From the NCBI GenBank assembly GCA_017523995.1, contig JAFWUX010000027.1, forward strand, positions 1-21,481: a stretch of DNA of 21,481 nt, given 5' to 3'. The notes below the pieces were generated by a model. That model was not told the origin of the DNA and made no database searches. It saw only the letters and a list, made by a program, of their open reading frames with translations. Positions 1 through 7,970 of this stretch are shown piece after piece; position 1 is the first letter of the stretch, and every line of letters begins with the position of its first letter. Source of the DNA: Oscillospiraceae bacterium (GTDB lineage: Bacteria > Bacillota_A > Clostridia > Oscillospirales > Ruminococcaceae). The translations under genes and the position numbers were made by a program.

Positions 1-1
1 A

Positions 2-691
2 TCCGGCTTTGCACCGGATGCATCCGGCAGACCGGGCAAGCTCTTCCTGAACGGCACCGTACAGAATCACCATCTCGGCGGCGCGATTTTGGATTTGAAT
101 ACCGGAACATTTGTGAAACTGACAACTGACGAATACGCTCCGTATGATTTTAAAGTGACGGAAGATGCGGTTTATGCAATAGACGATTACTTCTCGGACG
201 AACAAAATCAATATATCGGCGGATTGGTCAGATATGATGATGACGGAAAGGCCGTTCCGGTCAGTACACCGGAATGGGGGATTCCCAATATCCTTGAGGC
301 AAACATTGAAAGCGACGGAACGATCTGGTTCCGCAATCAGCGCGATGAGCCGCTCAAAGGCAATGTGAAGGATCACTCTGTGATGACAGTTTCAGAGGAT
401 GAGTTCAGCAGACATCATTCCAATATTCCGGGCACCGCATGTGATGTCTGGCTGGATGATGCGGCACATCAGATGATATTCCGGAATGATGAAGAATCCG
501 GCGAGCAGATTCTGAAGGATTTCAGCGGCGTTCCGGACTTGGATATCGTCTTTCGGGGCACTTATGTCGAAAACGGTGTCATTCATATTGCTGTCAGCGC
601 GCATGAATCCGAGTCGGATAAACTCGTCAGCCTGACCGTCTTTACGATTGACGGGGACAATGTTTCTTCGTATGAGATCACCGCGCCGTGA
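2..691 (+). CDS. 3' part of an unrecognised beta-rich protein
   Basis: The reading frame is open from the left edge to a TGA at 689-691, giving the last 229 residues; the true start lies outside the window. A TTG at 89 is only an internal codon, because the frame continues unbroken upstream with the same codon use. The visible part is acidic and rich in aromatic residues, with repeated short strands such as GGAILDLNTGTFVKL, EDAVYAIDDYF and ESDGTIWFRNQ. That spacing of about 40-50 residues per strand group resembles the blades of a beta-propeller or DUF5050-like extracellular domain. No catalytic motif, transmembrane segment or C-terminal anchor is visible. A signal peptide or lipobox, if any, would be in the missing N-terminus. 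The gene ends 66 bases before a strong terminator, so it is the last gene of its transcript. Function unknown; the propeller idea is inference. Confidence 0.75.
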   Translation, partial: SGFAPDASGRPGKLFLNGTVQNHHLGGAILDLNTGTFVKLTTDEYAPYDFKVTEDAVYAIDDYFSDEQNQYIGGLVRYDDDGKAVPVSTPEWGIPNILEANIESDGTIWFRNQRDEPLKGNVKDHSVMTVSEDEFSRHHSNIPGTACDVWLDDAAHQMIFRNDEESGEQILKDFSGVPDLDIVFRGTYVENGVIHIAVSAHESESDKLVSLTVFTIDGDNVSSYEITAP

Positions 692-757
692 GCCATGTTT
701 TGCAAAGCGAAACTGCAAGCGTATGATTTACTTTTTCACGATTCACTTCTTCATCAG

Positions 758-791
758 AGCCGGAGACCCGCTGTGGTCTCCGGCTTTTTTT
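758..791 (+). terminator. Rho-independent terminator
   Basis: The stem AGCCGGAGACC (758-768) pairs perfectly with GGTCTCCGGCT (775-785) around a 6-base loop, followed by seven T (785-791). It closes the transcript of the partial gene ending at 691. Confidence 0.93.
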
Positions 792-1003
792 CAGGCACAT
801 GCATCGAAACAGCTTCGGCAAGTCAATATCTGTCCGGAATGATAATTGCTATCCGCGATGCCAAGCACAGGCTGTTCAGAATCAGAAAAAGAAGTCTGAA
901 CAGTAACAAAATCCGACAAATCTCAAAAAAACACTTGACAAAGCCGCGAAAATGCAGTATAATAAAAATAACGTAAATACGAAGAAAACGCGACTTAGTT
1001 TAA
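792..1003. other. Gene-free stretch upstream of the amidase
   Basis: Together with 692-757 this makes about 310 bases without a convincing gene. It holds an imperfectly explained hairpin, CTGTTCAGA (872-880) with TCTGAACAG (895-903), whose 14-base A-rich loop and lack of a T-run argue against a terminator. The consensus promoter at 935-963 follows. Confidence 0.6.
935..963 (+). promoter_or_regulatory. Perfect sigma-A type promoter
   Basis: TTGACA at 935-940, a 17-base spacer and TATAAT at 958-963 match both consensus hexamers exactly. Transcription would start near 970, only about 35 bases before the amidase frame opens at 1004. That leaves no room for a ribosome site plus the usual amidase N-terminus. 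Confidence 0.85.
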
Positions 1004-1588
1004 GTTGATTCGCCGCACGGCGGCATAGACGGCGGATGCTCCTCGGCAGACGACATACCGGAAAAGGGCATCAACCTGAATATTCTGCTCGATCTGCGCG
1101 GACTGCTGGAAATCTCAGGCTATGAGGTGCAGGTCACGCGCGACACCGACCGTTCCATCCATGATGCGGGCATTGAGGGCATCGCGAACCAGAAAAGCTC
1201 CGATATGGATAACCGACTGGAGATTCTCAACGCACCACAGAATGCAGTATGCATCTCGATTCACCAGAATCAGTTTACCGATCCGAAATACAGCGGCGCG
1301 CAGATGTTCTACGCCCCGACAAATCCGGAAAGCGAGGCTCTTGCGCAGTCGCTGCAGACGCAGTTCCGTGAGATGCTGCAGCCGCAGAACGAGCGCGAGA
1401 TCAAATGCTGCGGCAAGGAACTGTTCCTCTGCTGGTTCTGCAAGCATCCAATGGTCATGGCGGAATGCGGATTCCTGTCAAATCCGGAGGAGGCCGCGCG
1501 CCTTGCCGATCCGGACTATCAGCATCAGGTCGCGCTGACCCTCTACGCCGGGCTGACCGGCTGGCTTGCAAAACGCAATACGGTATAA
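1004..1588 (+). pseudogene. N-acetylmuramoyl-L-alanine amidase (Amidase_3), 5' end broken
   Basis: The frame encodes an Amidase_3 zinc hydrolase, which cuts the lactyl-peptide bond in peptidoglycan. Family landmarks are in order: a degenerate first metal motif DSPHGGIDGG (usually DPGHGG), the glutamate in PEKGINLN, the second histidine in SIHQNQF, and the catalytic glutamate in MAECGFLSN. The 3' end is intact (TAA at 1586-1588). The 5' end is not: an in-frame TAA lies at 1001-1003, no ATG, GTG or TTG occurs before GTG 1127, and starting there would remove the first two zinc ligands. No ribosome site is visible. Losing one A near 1002-1003 would join the frame to a short peptide from ATG 952 (ending KKTRLSL), so a one-base frameshift is possible, but ATG 952 lies upstream of the predicted transcription start. 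A 5' deletion placing the body next to a foreign promoter, or an assembly error, are the alternatives. A lone GTG 1127 product should be inactive. Confidence 0.75.
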
Positions 1589-1590
1589 AA

Positions 1591-1839
1591 ATATCGCTTC
1601 GCGATGGATTTGTAGTAACGGGGCGCTGCCCCATACCCCGCTGGGGATATTATCCCCAGACCCCATGTTTATACGTGAATAAAAGAAAGCCGCTCCCATT
1701 CACGCAAATAGGAGCGGCTTCATTCTATCCACACATAAACATGGGATTCTTAAGGGCTAGTAGCCCTTAAGCGGGGTTTGGGGCGGAGCCCCATTATAAT
1801 CCGTCGGAGACACATCTTTCAATCATCGCGCAGCGATAC
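1591..1839. repeat. Palindromic repeat element, copy A (full length)
   Basis: An element of about 250 bases fills the gap between the convergent ends of the amidase and purL. Its ends are inverted: TATCGCTTCGCGATG (from 1591) and CATCGCGCAGCGATA (to about 1838). Inside are five hairpins: GGGGC/GCCCC near 1620; CTGGGGATA/TATCCCCAG (1641-1659); a central AAGCCGCTCC/GGAGCGGCTT (1687-1696 and 1711-1720); TTAAGGGCTA/TAGCCCTTAA (1750-1770); and GGGGC/GCCCC near 1783-1795. The left and right halves are mirror images. The right end stops six bases short of the purL stop codon. It has no coding capacity and may act as a two-way transcription barrier; a MITE-like mobile origin is inference. Confidence 0.85.
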
Positions 1840-1844
1840 TTCTA

Positions 1845-4800
1845 TCAGTCTGCGAAGTAGCGGACGCCGCTCTGGAAGATCTGCTGATCCTTCTTGCCGG
1901 GGACATTCTTGCAAACCTCGTTGCCGATACGCTCGCTGTGTCCCATCTTGCCGAGGATTCTGCCGTCCGGAGAAGTGATACCCTCGATCGCATCGACGGA
2001 GCCGTTCGGGTTGAAGCGGATATCCATTGTCGGGCGGCCGGAGAGATCAACATACTGCGTTGCGATCTGACCGTTATTTGCCATGCGCTGCAGCAGCGAG
2101 CCGGAGGCGATGAATCTGCCCTCGCCGTGCGAAATCGGGATGGTGTGCAGCTCACCGACCTCGCAGGCAGCCAGCCACGGCGACTTGTTCGAGGCAATGC
2201 GCGTGGTGACCATCATGCTCTGGTGGCGGGCGATCGTGTTGAAGGTCAGTGTCGGGGAATTCTCGCTCATCTCGGTGATCTCGCCGTAAGGAACCAGACC
2301 GAGCTTGACCAGTGCCTGGAAGCCGTTGCAGATACCGAGCATCAGACCGTCGCGGTTCTTCAGCAGATTGTGAACTGCCTCAGTGACCTTCGGGTTGCGG
2401 AAGAATGCGGTAATGAACTTACCGGAGCCGTCCGGCTCGTCACCGCCGGAGAAGCCGCCCGGAATCATGATCATCTGGGAGTTCTCGATCAGCTTGACCG
2501 CCGCCTCGACGGATTCCTCGATTGCGGATGCCGACAGATTGCGGATGACCAGAACCTCCGGCACAGCGCCTGCACGCTCAAATGCACGCGCGGTATCATA
2601 TTCGCAGTTCGTGCCCGGGAACACGGGGATCAGCACACGCGGCTTTGCGACCTTGACAGCCGGAGCCGGACGGGTGCCTGCCTTATGCGCATAGGGCTCG
2701 ATCGTTGCAAATGCAGTCTTGATGCGGCACGGGAAGACGGATTCGAGCTTGCCCTCCCACGCCTTCTGCAGCGTATCGAGGCTGATCGTCTGCGTATCGG
2801 AGAAGATCTTATACTGCTCTGTGGTACGGCCGATGACCTCCTCGCCTGCCTTTGCCGGACCGTTCAGCTCAATGATGAACGAACCTGCACACGGCTCAAA
2901 GAGGATGCGCTCCGGCAGAACCTTGGTGAACTCGAAGCCGATGTGGTTGCCGAATGCCATCTTTGCGAGACCTTCCGCAACACCGCCGTTCTCGACCGAC
3001 CAGATCGCCTTTGCTCTGCCGTCAGAGATCAGCTGCTCAACATAGTCGAAGACCGCGCGGACGCTCTGCCAGTTCGGCAGACCGCTGCTGGAATATTCCG
3101 GTGCAAGGCGGATGACCGTGCTGCCGGTCTCCTTGAATTCGGTGGAGACAACGCGCTTTGTATCCGCGGTGGAAACTGCGAAGGAGACAAGTGTCGGCGG
3201 AACGTCGATGTTCTCGAAGGTGCCGGACATGGAGTCCTTGCCGCCGATGGATGCGCAGGAAAGCTCAAGCTGTGCGCGGAATGCGCCGAGCAGTGCGGAG
3301 AACGGCTTGCCCCAGCGTCTCGGATTGTTCTGGGTACGCTCGAAGTACTCCTGGAAGGTCAGCCAGCACTGATGCCACGAACCGCCTGCCGCAATGACCT
3401 TTGCGACGGATTCGATCACGGCATAGATCGCGCCGTGATAGGGCGAGTGCTCGGAGATCACCGGATTGAAGCCCCAGCCCATGATTGAGCAGGTCGAGGT
3501 CTCGCCGGTCAGCACCGGAATCTTTGCAGCCATTGCCTGCGACGGCGTCAGCTGATAGACACCGCCGTAGGGCATCAGGACAGTGCCCGCGCCGATGGTC
3601 GAGTCAAACTTCTCGACAAGGCCCTTCTGCGAGCAGATGTTGAGGCTGCTCATCAGTTCGCGCCAGCCGTCCGGCGTATCCTCAAAGCGCTCGTCGCGCT
3701 GCGGGGTGCCGTTCGGGGCTGCTGCGATAATATTCGTATGCTTTTCTGCGCCGTTGGAGTTGAGAAACTCGCGGGAAAGATCGACAATCGTTCTGCCGTT
3801 CCAGTTCATGCGCAGACGGTTTGTATCGGTTGCCTTTGCAACGACGGTTGCGAGCAGATTCTCCTTTGCAGCCGCAGCCATGAATGCATCCACATCCTCC
3901 GGTGCGACAACAACTGCCATACGCTCCTGCGACTCGGAGATTGCAAGCTCCGTGCCGTCCAGACCGTCATATTTCTTCGGGACTGCGTTCAGGTCGATAT
4001 CGAGACCGTCTGTCAGCTCACCGATTGCGACGGAAACGCCGCCCGCGCCGAAGTCATTGCAGCGCTTGATGAGCTTTGTGACAGCCGGATCGCGGAACAG
4101 TCTCTGGAGCTTGCGCTCCTCGGGCGGATTACCCTTCTGCACCTCAGCGCCGCAGTGTGTCAGCGATTCGAGCGTGTGGGATTTCGAGGAACCGGTCGCA
4201 CCGCCGCAGCCGTCTCTGCCGGTCTTGCCGCCGAGCAGGATGATGACATCGCCGGGGACGGGGCGCTCTCTGCGGATATTCTCAGCAGGAGCCGCACCGA
4301 CAACCGCACCGATCTCCAGACGCTTTGCGACATAGCCCGGATGATAGACCTCGGAGACATGTCCCGTTGCCAGACCGATCTGGTTGCCGTAGGAGCTGTA
4401 GCCGTTTGCCGCACCGACGGTGATCTTTCTCTGCGGCAGCTTGCCGGGGATCGTGTCGGAGACAGGAATCAGCGGATTTGCAGCACCGGTCACACGCATT
4501 GCCTGATAGACATAGCTTCTGCCGGAGAGCGGATCGCGGATTGCACCGCCGAGGCAGGTTGCAGCGCCGCCGAACGGCTCGATCTCGGTCGGGTGATTGT
4601 GGGTCTCGTTCTTGAACATCAGGATCCAGTCTTCCTGACCCTTGTCGGTATCGACCTTGATCTTGACCGAGCAGGCGTTGATCTCCTCGCTCTCATCGAG
4701 TGCAGGAATCTTGCCGTCCGCCTTGAGCTTGCGCATAGCCATTGTCGCCATGTCCATGAGCGTAATCGGCTTGTTTTCTCTGCCGAGCTCCTTGCGGATG

Positions 4801-5558
4801 CTCAGATAGTCCTCGTAGGCGTCCTTGATATAGGGCGTCTCGATCTTGACCTTGTCGATCGTGGTGAGGAAGGTTGTATGGCGGCAGTGATCGCTCCAGT
4901 AGGTGTCGATCATGCGGATTTCGGTGATCGTCGGATCGCGGTGCTCGGTATCGCGGAAGTATTCCTGACAGAAGGTGATATCGTCATAGTCCATTGCGAG
5001 GGCATAGGTTTCGAGGAATTTCTCTCTGCCTGCCTCATCCAGCTGACAGAAGCCGTCCAGTGTCTCGACGGTCTCCGGCAGCGCATAGTTCATATCCAGC
5101 GTATCGACAGTTTCCAGCGATGCCTCGCGGCTCTCAACCGGGTTGATCAGATACGCCTTGAGCTTCTCGAATTCCGCATCGGTCAGGATGCCGGATACAA
5201 TATAAATACGTGCATTGCGGACTCTGCAGCGCTCCTTGCCGTTGAGAATCTGGATGCACTGCTCGCAGGAATCCGCGCGCTGGTCAAACTGACCGGGCAG
5301 ATACTCGACAGCGAACACGCGCTCCTGATTGGAAAGCATCGGCAGCTTCTCATAGACATAATCGACAGCCGGCTCCGAAAAGACGGTCGGGATTGCTTTC
5401 TGGAAGTCCTCAGCGTCGATGTGATCGGCATCGTAACGGTTGAGAACACGGATGCCCTGCACATCCAGACGCAGCGCAGTGCGCAGGTCGGAGAGCACGG
5501 ACTGTGCCTCTACGGCATATTGCGGCTTTTTCTCGGTATAAATACGATAAACAGCCAT
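1845..5558 (-). CDS. purL: Phosphoribosylformylglycinamidine synthase, single-chain form
   Basis: This cytosolic enzyme converts FGAR, ATP and glutamine to FGAM in de novo purine synthesis. At 1237 residues it is the large fused form (PurS-like N-terminus, two AIRS-type halves and a glutaminase), rather than the split PurS/PurL/PurQ set of many Firmicutes. Visible landmarks are the AIRS signature YWSDHCRHTTF, the ATP/phosphate region FKNETHNHPTEIEPFGGA, the glycine-rich GGKTGRDGCGGATGSSKSH, and a C-terminal class I glutaminase from about residue 972 with its nucleophile in LGICNGFQ (Cys about 1077) and the His-Glu pair in GHSER (about 1207/1209). All key residues are present. I chose ATG 5558: GGAGG lies 11 bases upstream, whereas the in-frame ATG at 5576 would contain that GGAGG inside its own codons. 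It follows mtaB by 57 bases on the same strand. Its stop abuts repeat copy A. Confidence 0.97.
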   Translation of the reverse strand: MAVYRIYTEKKPQYAVEAQSVLSDLRTALRLDVQGIRVLNRYDADHIDAEDFQKAIPTVFSEPAVDYVYEKLPMLSNQERVFAVEYLPGQFDQRADSCEQCIQILNGKERCRVRNARIYIVSGILTDAEFEKLKAYLINPVESREASLETVDTLDMNYALPETVETLDGFCQLDEAGREKFLETYALAMDYDDITFCQEYFRDTEHRDPTITEIRMIDTYWSDHCRHTTFLTTIDKVKIETPYIKDAYEDYLSIRKELGRENKPITLMDMATMAMRKLKADGKIPALDESEEINACSVKIKVDTDKGQEDWILMFKNETHNHPTEIEPFGGAATCLGGAIRDPLSGRSYVYQAMRVTGAANPLIPVSDTIPGKLPQRKITVGAANGYSSYGNQIGLATGHVSEVYHPGYVAKRLEIGAVVGAAPAENIRRERPVPGDVIILLGGKTGRDGCGGATGSSKSHTLESLTHCGAEVQKGNPPEERKLQRLFRDPAVTKLIKRCNDFGAGGVSVAIGELTDGLDIDLNAVPKKYDGLDGTELAISESQERMAVVVAPEDVDAFMAAAAKENLLATVVAKATDTNRLRMNWNGRTIVDLSREFLNSNGAEKHTNIIAAAPNGTPQRDERFEDTPDGWRELMSSLNICSQKGLVEKFDSTIGAGTVLMPYGGVYQLTPSQAMAAKIPVLTGETSTCSIMGWGFNPVISEHSPYHGAIYAVIESVAKVIAAGGSWHQCWLTFQEYFERTQNNPRRWGKPFSALLGAFRAQLELSCASIGGKDSMSGTFENIDVPPTLVSFAVSTADTKRVVSTEFKETGSTVIRLAPEYSSSGLPNWQSVRAVFDYVEQLISDGRAKAIWSVENGGVAEGLAKMAFGNHIGFEFTKVLPERILFEPCAGSFIIELNGPAKAGEEVIGRTTEQYKIFSDTQTISLDTLQKAWEGKLESVFPCRIKTAFATIEPYAHKAGTRPAPAVKVAKPRVLIPVFPGTNCEYDTARAFERAGAVPEVLVIRNLSASAIEESVEAAVKLIENSQMIMIPGGFSGGDEPDGSGKFITAFFRNPKVTEAVHNLLKNRDGLMLGICNGFQALVKLGLVPYGEITEMSENSPTLTFNTIARHQSMMVTTRIASNKSPWLAACEVGELHTIPISHGEGRFIASGSLLQRMANNGQIATQYVDLSGRPTMDIRFNPNGSVDAIEGITSPDGRILGKMGHSERIGNEVCKNVPGKKDQQIFQSGVRYFAD

Positions 5559-5615
5559 GAACAAATCAGCCTCCATTGCATATAATATGGTGAGGGAATC
5601 GGAGATCGCCGTGCA

Positions 5616-6914
5616 TCAGTCCGCCTTCGGGACCCCGCAGAGACAATCATCCTCATACTTCTCTATTGTAACACAAATCGCGGAATTCTGCAAACCCTTT
5701 TCTGCATTTTCCGGAAAAATTTTCACAAGTGTACCATCTGGCGTGTGCCCTTGGTAAAACCGCTGTGCATTTTGCTGTTTCTCGCCCTCAACGAGCACAC
5801 TGACATCCCGCCCGAGGAACTGCGCCAGATGCTTTCTGCGGATCTCATCGGCGATTTCCGTAAGCTTTGCCGCGCGCCGCACCTTGACATCCTGCGGCAC
5901 CTGATCGGGGAACTTCGCTGCTCTTGTGCCCTCTCTCGCGGAGTACGGAAAAACATGTACCTTCGTGAATCCGATCTCCTGCACAAAGCGGCAGGTCTCC
6001 TCGAATTCGGCGTCCGTCTCGCCGGGGAACCCGACAATGACATCGGTTGTGAGGGCGGCATCAGGGAACAGGCTGTGAATCTCCGCCGCAAGTGCGCGGT
6101 ACTGTGCAGTGTCATAGCGGCGGTTCATGCGCCGGAGCACAGGATCGGAGCCGCTCTGCAGCGAGAGGTGGAACTGCGGACAGAATTTTTCGCAGGCGGC
6201 AAACCGCCGGAGTGTTTCGGCATCCATGCGTTCCGGTTCCAGCGAACCGAGCCGCACGCGGATGATCCCCTCCTGCGCCGCACAAAGCTCAACGGCATCC
6301 GCAAGCGTCTGTCCGGTATCCATGCCGAAGAACCCGATATTGATGCCGGTCAGCACGATCTCGCGGAAGCCCGCGGCTGCAAGCGTCCGGATCTCCTGTT
6401 CCAGACGTTCCGGCGGCATTGAGCGGCATCTGCCGCGTGCAAAGGGGATGATGCAGTAGCTGCAGAACTGGTTGCAGCCGTCCTGAATTTTCAGAAAGGC
6501 GCGCGTGCGCGTGGTATCGGCACAGGGCAGCGTCGAAAAGACATCGCCGCTGCTGTAGGTCGGGATGTTTTTCTGCGGCAGATCACTCTGCGCGGTGATC
6601 CATTCGAGCAATGCCTCGCGGTTTTTGGTTCCGGTGACAAAATCCGCCTCCGAGAAGTCATCCTCGGGGAATGCCTGCGGCCAGCATCCGGTGAGGATGC
6701 GCTTTGCAGCCGGATTCTTCTTTTTGAGGCTGCGCAGAAGCTGCTTTGTCTTGCGGACGGATTCCGCGGTGACGGCGCAGCTGTTGACAATCAGGATATC
6801 GGCGTCAGCGGCAGAACCTGCCTCCTCAAACTGCATGCCGCGCAGGACAGAAGCGAGTCCGGAGCTCTCCGCTTGATTGACCTTGCAGCCGAGTGTCAGA
6901 ACTTTGAATTTCAT
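5616..6914 (-). CDS. mtaB: tRNA (N6-L-threonylcarbamoyladenosine-37-C2)-methylthiotransferase
   Basis: MtaB is a radical-SAM enzyme that adds a methylthio group to t6A37 of tRNAs, giving ms2t6A and improving decoding of ANN codons. The 432 residues show the family order. The N-terminal UPF0004 domain carries three cluster cysteines: Cys10 in TLGCKVNQ, Cys46 in VNSCAV and Cys77 in TGCWPQ. The radical-SAM CxxxCxxC is DGCNQFCSYC (Cys147, 151, 154). A C-terminal TRAM-like segment contains VSVLVEGEK. The motif LGCKVNQAE and the length fit MtaB better than MiaB (LGCQMN) or RimO. The ATG at 6914 is preceded by AAGGAG six bases away. It is the upstream gene of a probable mtaB-purL transcript. The sequence looks intact. 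Confidence 0.95.
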   Translation of the reverse strand: MKFKVLTLGCKVNQAESSGLASVLRGMQFEEAGSAADADILIVNSCAVTAESVRKTKQLLRSLKKKNPAAKRILTGCWPQAFPEDDFSEADFVTGTKNREALLEWITAQSDLPQKNIPTYSSGDVFSTLPCADTTRTRAFLKIQDGCNQFCSYCIIPFARGRCRSMPPERLEQEIRTLAAAGFREIVLTGINIGFFGMDTGQTLADAVELCAAQEGIIRVRLGSLEPERMDAETLRRFAACEKFCPQFHLSLQSGSDPVLRRMNRRYDTAQYRALAAEIHSLFPDAALTTDVIVGFPGETDAEFEETCRFVQEIGFTKVHVFPYSAREGTRAAKFPDQVPQDVKVRRAAKLTEIADEIRRKHLAQFLGRDVSVLVEGEKQQNAQRFYQGHTPDGTLVKIFPENAEKGLQNSAICVTIEKYEDDCLCGVPKAD

Positions 6915-6971
6915 AGATTCTCCTTATGCATGTTGCACAATTTCAACAGTACAAGCTTGTGCATCCCCTAC

Positions 6972-7000
6972 AGTATATTTGGAATGCAAAAAAGAAATGC
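6972..7000 (-). promoter_or_regulatory. Possible promoter of mtaB
   Basis: On the minus strand TATACT (6977-6972) lies about 58 bases before the mtaB start. The hexamer 17 bases upstream, GCATTT, is a poor -35. In the resulting leader, TGCACAA (6934-6940) and TTGTGCA (6957-6963) could form a hairpin. Weak call. Confidence 0.3.
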
Positions 7001-7049
7001 GAAAGTGCCCGCAAAAATCGGTCAGGTGTACAAATTGCGGCAATTTTGC

Positions 7050-7078
7050 TTGACTTTTTGGCTTTTCTGATGTATATT
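7050..7078 (+). promoter_or_regulatory. Promoter of the HPr-like gene
   Basis: TTGACT (7050-7055), a 17-base spacer and TATATT (7073-7078) form a good sigma-A promoter. Start of transcription near 7085 would give an unusually long leader of about 165 bases. Confidence 0.75.
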
Positions 7079-7084
7079 TTACGT

Positions 7085-7251
7085 AGGGTGATTCATGACA
7101 ACCCTCCAAAACGATTCGGTGCGCGGGAGCAAGCGGCAGATAACCAGCCGTGCAACCCCCTCTCGTCACGCTGTGCGCGCGGCATCCCCGTACACCACAT
7201 GTTTTCTCAAATTCATCTGCCTGATTAACAGGAACAAGTGAGGTAAGAACG
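7085..7251 (+). promoter_or_regulatory. Long structured 5' leader of the HPr-like gene
   Basis: This stretch has no gene on either strand. It can form AGGGT/ACCCT (about 7083-7106) and a bulged hairpin in which GCA-CGGC pairs with GCCG-TGC around AGATAACCA (about 7130-7158). It ends in the ribosome site GAGGT seven bases before ATG 7252. I could not match it to a riboswitch class I know. Together with 6915-7084 (promoters) it accounts for the gap of about 340 bases between mtaB and the HPr-like gene. Confidence 0.35.
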
Positions 7252-7500
7252 ATGTACGTAACCACCGTTTATCTTCCCGAGATTGCTGACGTTTCCGAGT
7301 TCGTAAACGTCATGAGCCAGTTCCGCTTTGAAGCACAGCTTCATGTCGGCAATTACTCCGTGGATGCAAAATCCATCATGGGTATTTTCACACTGGACCG
7401 CGACCAGTCGATTCAGCTGGAGGCATCTGTCACCGATGAGGCACAGATCGCAAAGCTGAACGAAGCAATCGGCAGATTTCTCTATCATCCGGTTCACTGA
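7252..7500 (+). CDS. HPr-family protein lacking the phosphorylatable histidine
   Basis: The 82 residues have the size and motif pattern of HPr/Crh proteins. The regulatory serine loop is kept as AKSIMGIFTLD (Ser41; family form KSIMGVMSL, Ser46). The active-site loop, which in HPr reads RPA around His15, is IADVSEFVN here, with serine at position 15 and no nearby histidine. A phosphotransfer role in sugar uptake is therefore unlikely. By analogy with Bacillus Crh, a role as a regulatory partner through serine phosphorylation by HPr kinase is possible, but no kinase gene is in the window. ATG 7252 follows GAGGT by seven bases. It has its own promoter and a long leader, and stands alone. Confidence 0.8.
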   Translation: MYVTTVYLPEIADVSEFVNVMSQFRFEAQLHVGNYSVDAKSIMGIFTLDRDQSIQLEASVTDEAQIAKLNEAIGRFLYHPVH

Positions 7501-7534
7501 ACCGTTCCTCAAGATTGTTTATTACTTCTCAGGG

Positions 7535-7693
7535 AGGCCTATGCTGCTCCCAAATCCCCCTTTTTTCATGTTGCTCCCCGATGCATCCGCAAGGGGGGCA
7601 CCAACCCACTTGCGTGTCGTTCTCTGTGTGCTGCACAGAGAATGATGCGTATTTTTTTGCCCTTTGAAAAAAAGCGGGACTGCATAAATCAGC
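7535..7693 (-). ncRNA. Candidate structured small RNA (minus strand)
   Basis: The minus-strand promoter at 7728-7700 would start a transcript near 7693. The first bases, ATGC..TCCC (7685-7676), pair with GGGA..GCAT (7551-7541). The next run, CTTTTTTTC (7674-7666), pairs with GAAAAAAG (7567-7560). Inside are a perfect 11-pair hairpin around the loop CAGCA (7644-7618, one G-U) and a second rod in which GTTG, CCCC and TGC pair with CAAC, GGGG and GCA (about 7609-7570). A rod of about 160 bases with internal bubbles and its own promoter is the general form of a 6S-type RNA, but I see no decisive 6S signature and no SRP or RNase P motif. The strand could be wrong because the fold is symmetric; only the promoter favours minus. 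The 3' end lacks a clear T-run terminator. Confidence 0.4.
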
Positions 7694-7699
7694 GATTAT

Positions 7700-7728
7700 A
7701 GTATACCACAAAAGCGAATGAAAAGCAA
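7700..7728 (-). promoter_or_regulatory. Minus-strand promoter with no gene downstream
   Basis: Read on the minus strand, TTGCTT (7728-7723), a 17-base spacer and TATACT (7705-7700) form a good promoter. No coding frame follows it. The foldable segment begins about seven bases after the predicted start point. Confidence 0.6.
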
Positions 7729-7893
7729 GTACCTCCATTTTATGGCGCGGACAAATCAAGACATTGACGTTTTTAATAATCAAGAAGAATCCGCTTCGCG
7801 GATGCTATACCTCTCCGGCGATGCAATGCGAAATTTGCACCCGGACACATTTTTACAAAATTCGGCATATGATATATCACGGGATGCGATTAA

Positions 7894-7908
7894 CCGAATC
7901 CGATTCGG
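7894..7908. promoter_or_regulatory. Perfect palindrome upstream of mazF, possible operator
   Basis: CCGAATC-C-GATTCGG is a perfect 15-base inverted repeat 62 bases before the mazF start. It lies just after TATGATATATC, which could serve as a -10 box. Symmetry and position suit a repressor site. The short arms and absence of a T-run argue against a terminator. Confidence 0.45.
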
Positions 7909-7970
7909 GACATACTACGATCAGCATTCACTACATCATAAGAATGCAAAAACCGAAAGGAAGCATCACC

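Larger units (their letters stand above)
7501..7970. other. 470-base gene-free region with divergent signals
   Basis: Nothing here reads as a gene; the short frames have codon use unlike their neighbours. From left to right it holds CGGTTC/GAACCG spanning the HPr-like stop (7490-7504), a large foldable segment (7541-7685) with a minus-strand promoter at its right end, an AT-rich stretch (7730-7890), and a perfect 15-base palindrome (7894-7908) before mazF. No antitoxin gene is present. Confidence 0.6.

Noticed and set aside
5559..5576. ATG 5576 as the purL start
   Set aside because: It would place the GGAGG ribosome site inside the coding sequence; ATG 5558 sits at a workable distance from it and begins the conserved AVYRIY sequence.
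1938..5585. Long plus-strand frames (1938-3488 and 3738-5585)
   Set aside because: Both are antisense to purL, whose motifs run through the whole region. No ribosome sites or domains support them.
7501..7700. SRP RNA, RNase P RNA or tmRNA in the foldable region
   Set aside because: The diagnostic SRP loop (GGTCAGG...GGAAGGAGCAGCC type), the RNase P GAGGAAAGTCC core and the tmRNA ends are not visible on either strand.
7529..7783. An 84-codon minus-strand frame across the candidate small RNA
   Set aside because: Its start lies upstream of the minus-strand promoter and the peptide has no recognisable features or ribosome site.
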